A stretch of 11,103 bases of DNA, from contig WTCI01000329.1 of assembly GCA_013138655.1 (NCBI GenBank), positions 1-11,103 of the forward strand. The letters are read 5' to 3'. The translations under genes were made by a program, and so were the position numbers. The notes beneath the pieces are model-generated. The model did no database searches. It was not told the DNA's origin and saw only the letters and a list, made by a program, of their open reading frames with translations. This stretch comes from Desulfuromonadaceae bacterium (GTDB lineage: Bacteria; Desulfobacterota; Desulfuromonadia; Desulfuromonadales; Geopsychrobacteraceae). This document shows, piece by piece, positions 6,110 to 11,103 of the stretch (the stretch's first letter is position 1; each line of letters starts with the position of its first letter).

Positions 6110-7423
6110 ATGAATATTGTTGTAGTGGGGTTGAGTCACAAGACGGCCCCAGTCGAAATACGTGAAAAAGTCGCCTTTCCTCCCACTGAAATGGAGACGC
6201 CGCTACGGCAGATGCTGGCCCTGCCGGCTGTTGCCGAAGGGGTGATTGTTTCCACCTGCAACCGGGTCGAACTCTATGCCGTAAGTCGCACCCCGGAAGC
6301 TGCTGTTATTGAGCTGAAACGCTTCCTGGCCGATTTTCACCAGCTCGCGGCAGATAAATTGTCTGAACATCTCTACGACCTGGAAGGGAAAGACGCTATC
6401 CGGCATGTTCTGCGGGTTGCCTCCAGCCTTGATTCAATGATTATCGGCGAGCCGCAGATTCTCGGTCAGATCAAGACGGCTTACGGTTACGCCAGCGAAT
6501 ATAAAACCCTCGGTTTGATCCTTAACCGCTTTTTGCACAAGGCGTTCTCCGTGGCCAAACGAGTCCGTACCGAAACTGCCATCGCCAGCAATGCGGTTTC
6601 GGTTTCATTCGCTGCGGTGGAACTGGCGCGGAAGATTTTCGATGATCTCGAAGACAAGACGGTCATGTTGATCGGCGCCGGGGAGATGTGTGAACTGGCG
6701 GCAAGACACTTTGTCAATAACGGGGTGAAGAAGGTCCTGGTGACCAACCGGACCTTTGCTCGGGCCGAGAAGCTGGCCGCCGAGTTCAATGGCGGGATAG
6801 CGGTCTCTTTTGAGAATTTTCGTGAGCAGTTGCACCGTGTCGATATCGTATTGTCCTCGACCGGAGCCCCCGATTACGTGCTCTCGGCGAAAAGGGTCAA
6901 GGAGATTATCAAACTGCGGCGGCATAAGCCGATGTTTCTGATCGATATTGCCGTACCGCGTGATATCGATCCCCTGGCCAACAAATTTGATGGTATCTAC
7001 CTGTATGATGTTGATGATCTGCAGGGAGTGGTTCAGGCCAATTTGAAGGGGCGGGAGAAGGAAGCGGCCAAGGCCGAGGCGATCATTGACGGCGAGATAG
7101 AGCAGTTCCAGCGTTGGTTGACGACCCTTGAGGTCAAGCCGACCATCGTTGCCCTGCGCCGTCAACTGGACCAGGTGCGCAAGACGGAACTGGAAAAGAC
7201 TTTTGCCAGCCTGAACGCTTTGGGGGACAAGGAACGCAAGGCGATTGAGGCGATGACAGCTGCCATCGTTAACAAGATATTGCATCACCCGACCAATATT
7301 TTGAAACAGTCCCAGAACGGTGGCGGCGGTGACCAGTACGTTGATGCCGTCCGTACCCTCTTCGACCTGCCGGAAAGTACTGATGCTCAGCAGGATGAGG
7401 CTGAACCGTCGGTCGACAATTAA
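6110..7423 (+). CDS. hemA: Glutamyl-tRNA reductase
   Basis: Reduces glutamyl-tRNA(Glu) to glutamate-1-semialdehyde with NADPH, the first committed step of the C5 route to tetrapyrroles. The 437-residue protein shows all hallmarks: [17 protein letters not shown] at the N-terminus, [10 protein letters not shown] with catalytic Cys50, [10 protein letters not shown], the NADPH-binding Rossmann motif [13 protein letters not shown] followed by VTNRT, and a C-terminal helical dimerisation domain ending in an acidic tail. The usual partner HemL (glutamate-1-semialdehyde aminomutase) is not in the window. The gene follows the CcsA/HemX-like gene after 21 bp and precedes hemC by 13 bp. The start is clear from the conserved N-terminus, but the initiation region is unusual in having a perfect hairpin touching the ATG. 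Enterobacterial-type heme-triggered degradation signals cannot be judged here. Confidence 0.98.
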   Translation: MNIVVVGLSHKTAPVEIREKVAFPPTEMETPLRQMLALPAVAEGVIVSTCNRVELYAVSRTPEAAVIELKRFLADFHQLAADKLSEHLYDLEGKDAIRHVLRVASSLDSMIIGEPQILGQIKTAYGYASEYKTLGLILNRFLHKAFSVAKRVRTETAIASNAVSVSFAAVELARKIFDDLEDKTVMLIGAGEMCELAARHFVNNGVKKVLVTNRTFARAEKLAAEFNGGIAVSFENFREQLHRVDIVLSSTGAPDYVLSAKRVKEIIKLRRHKPMFLIDIAVPRDIDPLANKFDGIYLYDVDDLQGVVQANLKGREKEAAKAEAIIDGEIEQFQRWLTTLEVKPTIVALRRQLDQVRKTELEKTFASLNALGDKERKAIEAMTAAIVNKILHHPTNILKQSQNGGGGDQYVDAVRTLFDLPESTDAQQDEAEPSVDN

Positions 7424-7436
7424 AAGGAGTTTTATT

Positions 7437-8390
7437 ATGGCTACCCGGACTTTACGTATCGGCACCCGTGCCAGTGCCCTGGCTCTCTGGCAGGCGAACT
7501 GGGTCAAGTCGGAGTTGGAAAAGAAATATCCCGACATGGAAGTGACCCTGACCAAAATCCAGACGCAAGGGGATAAAATTCTTGACGTGCCCCTGGCAAT
7601 GGTCGGTGGCAAGGGACTGTTCGTTAAAGAAATTCAGGAAGCAATGCTGCGTGACGAGATCGACATCGCCGTTCACTCGATGAAGGATGTGCCGACCTTT
7701 TTCCCCGAAGGGACCGGGCTGCGCTGCATCACCGAGCGGGAAGACCCGCGTGACATTGTTGTGTTGAAAGAGGGCTATAACAGCTTCAACGATATCCGTC
7801 AGGGCGGGCGCATCGGTACCAGCTCGCTGCGCCGTAAAGCCCAGCTGCTCAACCTGCGTCCCGATCTGCAGATGATCGATATCCGTGGCAACGTGCAGAC
7901 CCGCATCAGCAAACTGACCGAGGATAACCTGGATGCCGTAGTACTGGCCGCCGCCGGCATGCACCGGCTCGGTTTCGGTGAACAGATCGGTGAGTACCTG
8001 GAGCCGGAAACCTGCTTGCCGGCCATCGGCCAGGGAGCACTGGGGCTGGAGAGTCGCATTGCTGACGATGAAACCAACGCCCTGATCGATTTCTTCAATC
8101 ACCCGCCGACCGCTTATGCGGTGATCGCTGAGCGTGCCGTGCTGGCGACCCTCGAAGGTGGCTGCCAGGTGCCGATCGCCGCTTTCGGTACGGTCGCCGG
8201 CGAGCAGCTTGATTTGATTGGTTTGGTTTCCAGCGTTGATGGTCAGAACATGCTGAAAAAAACCATGCACTGTCACGTTGATCAGGCCAAGGAAACCGGC
8301 GTTGCTTTGGCGAAACAGCTGCTGGCCGAAGGTGCCGGGCCGATCCTCAACGAGGTTTACGGCTGTGACACCTTCGCGGACAAGGATTGA
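7437..8390 (+). CDS. hemC: Porphobilinogen deaminase (hydroxymethylbilane synthase)
   Basis: Polymerises four porphobilinogen molecules into hydroxymethylbilane using a covalently bound dipyrromethane cofactor; cytosolic. The 317-residue sequence carries RIGTRASALALWQA at the N-terminus, VHSMKDVP with catalytic Asp84, IGTSSLRRKAQL, RGNVQTRISKL, LPAIGQGALGLE, and EGGCQVPIAAFG in which Cys243 is the cofactor attachment site (E. coli Cys242). ATG 7437 is well supported by AAAGGAG (7423-7429) at 7-nt spacing, directly after the hemA stop; an upstream in-frame start would overlap hemA by over 100 bp. The end of the gene carries AAGGA (8382-8386), the ribosome-binding site of the following fused gene, so the two are translationally linked. 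Confidence 0.98.
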   Translation: MATRTLRIGTRASALALWQANWVKSELEKKYPDMEVTLTKIQTQGDKILDVPLAMVGGKGLFVKEIQEAMLRDEIDIAVHSMKDVPTFFPEGTGLRCITEREDPRDIVVLKEGYNSFNDIRQGGRIGTSSLRRKAQLLNLRPDLQMIDIRGNVQTRISKLTEDNLDAVVLAAAGMHRLGFGEQIGEYLEPETCLPAIGQGALGLESRIADDETNALIDFFNHPPTAYAVIAERAVLATLEGGCQVPIAAFGTVAGEQLDLIGLVSSVDGQNMLKKTMHCHVDQAKETGVALAKQLLAEGAGPILNEVYGCDTFADKD

Positions 8391-8393
8391 TCC

Positions 8394-9926
8394 TTGGCCA
8401 TTGGCAAGGTTTACCTGATCGGGGCCGGGCCGGGAGACCCCGGTCTGCTGACCCTCAAGGGGCGCGACTGTCTGGCACGGGCCGACGTGGTTATTTACGA
8501 TTACCTGGCCAATCCGTTGTTGCTTGACTATGCTCCGGCAACTGCGGAAAAGCTTTACGTCGGCAAGGTGCGCGGCAACCATTCCCTCCCCCAGGAGGAA
8601 ACGAATGCGCTGTTACTGGAAAAAGCCCGGGCTGGTTTGCAGGTTGTCCGCCTGAAGGGGGGCGATCCGTACATCTTCGGTCGCGGAGGTGAAGAGGCCG
8701 TTTTTTTGCGAGAGCATGGCGTCCCCTTCGAGGTGATCCCCGGGGTCACGGCCGGTTTTGCCGCGGCCGCCTACGCCGGGATTCCCCTGACCCACCGTGA
8801 TGTCACCGCCAGTCTGGCACTGCTCACCGGCCATGACCACCCTGAACGTAAACTTTCCAGCTTCGACTGGGAAAAGTTGGCGACGGGTCTCGGTACACTG
8901 ATATTTTACATGGGGATGTCTAACCTCAAGCTGATCAGCGACGCATTGATCAAGCATGGCCGCCCGGCAGCAACCCCGGTGGCGGTGGTACAGTGGGCAA
9001 CTTTGCCACGTCAGCAGACCCTGGTGGGAACCCTGAAAACCATCGCCGAGGATGTTGCCCGCGCAGGAGTCAAGCCGCCGGCGGTGATCATCATCGGTGA
9101 GGTCGTGAAATACCGCGAAGAACTGCGTTGGTACGACAATCTGCCGTTGTTCGGTAAACGCTTCCTGATTACCCGGCCACGAGCCCAGGCCGCCGGCTTT
9201 GCCCGTTTGCTGCAGGAACAGGGTGCAGAAACGATCTGCATCCCGACGATCGAAATTGCTCCGCCGGAAGATCTGCGGCCGCTGGATGCAGCGGTGCGGC
9301 GGATCGGCGATTTCGACAGCCTGATCCTGACCTCAACCAATGGGGTCGAGGCCTTTTTCGCGCGGTTGGCTGCGAACCGACTGGATCTGCGTAATCTGGC
9401 CGGTGTGCAGCTGGTTGCCGTTGGGCCGAAAACCGCCGCTGCTATTGAAGCACATGGTTTGCGGCCTGATCTGGTCCCGGAAAAATTCCAGGCGGAAGGG
9501 GTGGTGGAAGAGTTGCTGGCCCAAGGGGTGGCCGGCAAACGGATTCTTTACCCGCGGGTCGAAATTGCCCGCACCCTGATCATCGACAAACTGCAGGAAG
9601 CCGGGGCCGAGGTGGTGGCTCCGCTCGCTTACCGGACGATCAGGCCGAAAGGGCAAGAGGAGATGATCCGCCGGTTGCTGAGTGCCGGAGAATTGGATGC
9701 CATCTGCTTCAGCTCTTCTTCCACCTTCGATAACCTGTTGGCCATGTTTGGCGATGAGCTGAAAACCCTGCAAGGGCGCACCGAGTTTTTTTCCATCGGG
9801 CCGCTGACCTCGGAAACTATCCGCAAGCACGGTTTTGCGGTCGCGCTGCAAGCGGAGAAATGGACCATCGACGCGCTGGTTGCAGCGATGGTTGATTATT
9901 ACAATAAAAACCGGGGACAGAATTGA
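8394..9926 (+). CDS. cobA-hemD: Fused uroporphyrinogen-III C-methyltransferase / uroporphyrinogen-III synthase
   Basis: A 510-residue bifunctional protein. Residues 1 to about 245 are SUMT (CobA/CysG C-terminal type): VYLIGAGPGDPGLLTLKG, VRLKGGDPYIFGRGGEE, VIPGVTAGFAAAAYAGIPLTHR, and GHDHPE. This half methylates uroporphyrinogen III twice with S-adenosylmethionine to give precorrin-2. Residues from about 254 onward are HemD (FGKRFLITRPRAQA, LILTSTNGVEAFF, FSSSSTFDNLL), which closes hydroxymethylbilane to uroporphyrinogen III. Fusion puts the branch-point product next to the enzyme that diverts it toward siroheme and corrinoids. The start is TTG at 8394, supported by AAGGA at 7-nt spacing and by the family N-terminus; it lies 3 bp after hemC. 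The stop codon sits in the centre of a palindrome. Such fusions are known in several bacterial groups. Confidence 0.97.
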   Translation: MAIGKVYLIGAGPGDPGLLTLKGRDCLARADVVIYDYLANPLLLDYAPATAEKLYVGKVRGNHSLPQEETNALLLEKARAGLQVVRLKGGDPYIFGRGGEEAVFLREHGVPFEVIPGVTAGFAAAAYAGIPLTHRDVTASLALLTGHDHPERKLSSFDWEKLATGLGTLIFYMGMSNLKLISDALIKHGRPAATPVAVVQWATLPRQQTLVGTLKTIAEDVARAGVKPPAVIIIGEVVKYREELRWYDNLPLFGKRFLITRPRAQAAGFARLLQEQGAETICIPTIEIAPPEDLRPLDAAVRRIGDFDSLILTSTNGVEAFFARLAANRLDLRNLAGVQLVAVGPKTAAAIEAHGLRPDLVPEKFQAEGVVEELLAQGVAGKRILYPRVEIARTLIIDKLQEAGAEVVAPLAYRTIRPKGQEEMIRRLLSAGELDAICFSSSSTFDNLLAMFGDELKTLQGRTEFFSIGPLTSETIRKHGFAVALQAEKWTIDALVAAMVDYYNKNRGQN

Positions 9927-9937
9927 ATTCTGTTCCC
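9914..9937. repeat. Palindrome spanning the cobA-hemD stop codon
   Basis: GGGA (9914-9917) and CAGAATT (9918-9924) are mirrored by AATTCTG (9926-9932) and TCCC (9934-9937), with one bulged T and a central G that belongs to the TGA stop. No T tract follows, so it is not an intrinsic terminator. It may be an mRNA hairpin or a REP-like sequence between hemD and hemB. Confidence 0.55.
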
Positions 9938-9958
9938 GCCTGATAAAAGGAGTCGTCC

Positions 9959-10933
9959 ATGTATTTCCCTGCTTACCGTCCCCGTCGCTTGCGCCGCAAC
10001 GAGAATATCCGGCGCATGGTGCGTGAAACCCATCTGCATGTTGAAGACTTGATCTACCCGATGTTCAGTGCCTTCGGGGAGAATATCAAGAAAGAGATCT
10101 CGTCAATGCCGGGCATCTATCAGCAGTCGATTGAAAATATCGTTGCTGAAGCGAAAGAGGTGCATGAGCTGGGCATCCCGGCGGTGGTTCTGTTCGGTAT
10201 TCCTGAAATCAAGGATGCCGTCGGTTCCGACGCCTACTGTGAAACCGGGATCATCCAGAACACCATTCGGGCTATCAAGGAGGCGGTGCCGGAGCTGACG
10301 GTGATCACCGATGTCTGCATGTGCGAGTACACCGATCACGGCCACTGCGGGGTTATCAAGGATCAGGATGTCGACAATGATGCCACCCTTGAGCTGCTGG
10401 CCCAGGAGGCTCTCTCCCACGCTCAGGCCGGGGCTGATATCGTCGCTCCGTCCGATATGATGGACGGTCGGGTGGCGGCGATTCGCGATATCCTGGATGA
10501 AAACGGTTTCAGCGATATCCCGGTGATGAGTTATGCTGTCAAGTACTGCAGTGCTTACTACGGGCCCTTCCGCGATGCGGCCGAATCGGTCCCGCAGTTC
10601 GGTGATCGGCGCAGTTACCAGATGGACCCAGCCAACCGGTTGGAAGCGTTGCGCGAGGCGCATCAGGATGTCGCCGAGGCTGCTGATTTCCTGATGGTGA
10701 AACCGGCATTGGCTTATCTGGATGTCCTGCGTGAACTCAAAGATAATTTTGATCTACCGTTGGTGGCTTACAACGTTTCCGGTGAGTACAGCATGGTTAA
10801 GGCGGCCGCTGAAAAAGGTTGGATCGACGGTGACCGGGTGATGATGGAAACCCTGCTCGGCATGAAGCGCGCCGGTGCGGATCTGATTATCACCTATCAC
10901 GCCAAGGAAGCAGCGCGGTTGCTGAAGGGGTGA
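9959..10933 (+). CDS. hemB: Delta-aminolevulinic acid dehydratase (porphobilinogen synthase), zinc type
   Basis: Condenses two 5-aminolevulinate molecules into porphobilinogen, the substrate of HemC. The 324-residue TIM-barrel enzyme has both Schiff-base lysines, K195 in [16 protein letters not shown] and K248 in MVKPAL. Its metal-binding segment [14 protein letters not shown] has Cys120, Cys122 and Cys130, the three-cysteine zinc site, rather than the Asp-rich magnesium version. ATG 9959 follows AAAAGGAG (9945-9952) at 6-nt spacing and gives the usual N-terminus. It is the last gene of the operon, 32 bp after cobA-hemD, with a strong terminator about 90 bp downstream. With HemA, HemC and HemD in the same transcript only HemL is missing for the path to uroporphyrinogen III. 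Confidence 0.98.
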   Translation: MYFPAYRPRRLRRNENIRRMVRETHLHVEDLIYPMFSAFGENIKKEISSMPGIYQQSIENIVAEAKEVHELGIPAVVLFGIPEIKDAVGSDAYCETGIIQNTIRAIKEAVPELTVITDVCMCEYTDHGHCGVIKDQDVDNDATLELLAQEALSHAQAGADIVAPSDMMDGRVAAIRDILDENGFSDIPVMSYAVKYCSAYYGPFRDAAESVPQFGDRRSYQMDPANRLEALREAHQDVAEAADFLMVKPALAYLDVLRELKDNFDLPLVAYNVSGEYSMVKAAAEKGWIDGDRVMMETLLGMKRAGADLIITYHAKEAARLLKG

Positions 10934-10963
10934 GAGGGCTGTAAATATTGAGTCAACAAAAAG

Positions 10964-10984
10964 GGCTGCCGGAGATGGCAAGCC
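10964..10984 (-). terminator. Candidate minus-strand hairpin terminator
   Basis: GGCTGCC (10964-10970), loop GGAGAT, then GGC, a bulged A, and AGCC (10977-10984). On the minus strand the stem is followed by CTTTTTG, as in an intrinsic terminator. It could stop a convergent transcript entering from beyond the right edge, but no such gene is visible. Confidence 0.35.
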
Positions 10985-11024
10985 GTTTACCTTTCGTGTT
11001 GGTTTTTTCTTGACAATCCCTCTC

Positions 11025-11058
11025 AACCCCTTAGCCTTAGCGGCTAGGGGGTTTTTCT
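11025..11058 (+). terminator. Intrinsic terminator of the tetrapyrrole operon
   Basis: AACCCCTTAGCC (11025-11036) pairs over 12 bp with GGCTAGGGGGTT (11042-11053), with one G-T wobble and a five-base loop, and runs into TTTTTCTT. It is a strong rho-independent terminator 92 bp after the hemB stop. Confidence 0.88.
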
Positions 11059-11062
11059 TATG

Positions 11063-11080
11063 TCTGTTTCTAGAAACAGA
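11063..11080. promoter_or_regulatory. 18-bp perfect palindrome, possible operator
   Basis: TCTGTTTCTAGAAACAGA is a perfect dyad with no spacer, just after the operon terminator. Its length and symmetry resemble a binding site for a dimeric regulator, perhaps of the next gene, which is outside the window. No T tract follows and no gene can be seen in the remaining 23 bases. Confidence 0.4.
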
Positions 11081-11103
11081 GAGGCTCTGCCGCGCATCCC
11101 GCT

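Noticed and set aside
6605..7612. Long minus-strand open frame (335 codons) antisense to hemA and hemC
   Set aside because: It overlaps conserved coding sequence on the opposite strand and shows no recognisable domain.
7452..8582. Long open frame (376 codons) on the minus strand across hemC and the start of cobA-hemD
   Set aside because: It is antisense to two firmly identified genes, its translation matches no family I recognise, and it has no supporting start context; it is a by-product of codon bias.
11010..11015. TTGACA after hemB as the -35 box of a downstream promoter
   Set aside because: No -10 box lies at the right distance; the following bases form the operon terminator stem.

Overview
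This 11.1 kb window looks like a chromosomal segment of a Desulfuromonadales-type bacterium (Geobacter/Desulfuromonas/Pelobacter relatives). The assignment is by inference. It rests on the gene order SIS-domain protein, precorrin-2 dehydrogenase, CcsA/HemX-like protein, hemA, hemC, fused cobA-hemD, hemB, on protein sequence character, and on an intergenic repeat (core CTTTTTGCTTAGCCATCA) that resembles repeats I recall from this group. Base composition and codon use look even throughout. I see no transposase, phage gene, CRISPR array, tRNA or rRNA.

Left part (1-3246, plus strand): the C-terminal half of dapF (lysine/peptidoglycan precursor), a HAD hydrolase, nfo (endonuclease IV), dtd (D-aminoacyl-tRNA deacylase), and a small secreted DUF4124-like protein with a coiled coil. 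HAD, nfo and dtd are tightly packed. The dapF/HAD and dtd/DUF4124 junctions each hold a ~55-bp copy of the repeat, placed directly against the upstream stop codon. trxA (thioredoxin, minus strand, 3287-3616) converges on the DUF4124 gene across a shared hairpin terminator.

Middle (3617-3976): a 360-bp divergent intergenic region. It holds a plausible trxA promoter on the minus strand and a near-consensus plus-strand sigma-70 promoter (TTGACA-17-TATCAT, 3736-3764) whose -10 box overlaps a 13-bp palindrome. Between that promoter and the first gene lies a ~154-bp foldback version of the repeat, so the predicted operon mRNA would carry a ~205-nt, highly structured leader.

Right part (3977-10933): a seven-gene plus-strand operon for tetrapyrrole synthesis. 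In order: a degenerate SIS-domain (GmhA/DiaA-like) protein, precorrin-2 dehydrogenase/sirohydrochlorin ferrochelatase, CcsA/HemX-like membrane protein, HemA, HemC, a CobA-HemD fusion and HemB. Together HemA, HemB, HemC, HemD, CobA and the dehydrogenase cover the route from glutamyl-tRNA to siroheme except HemL, which is not in the window. The CcsA-like protein links the operon to cytochrome c/heme handling. A strong intrinsic terminator (11025-11058) closes it. The last bases contain an 18-bp perfect palindrome that may belong to the next, unseen gene.

Most genes are conventional. The points most worth a second look are the modular repeat and its foldback form in the hem-operon leader, the SIS protein that appears to have lost GmhA active-site residues yet leads the operon, and the small dyads at the operon promoter, the hemA start and the hemD stop.
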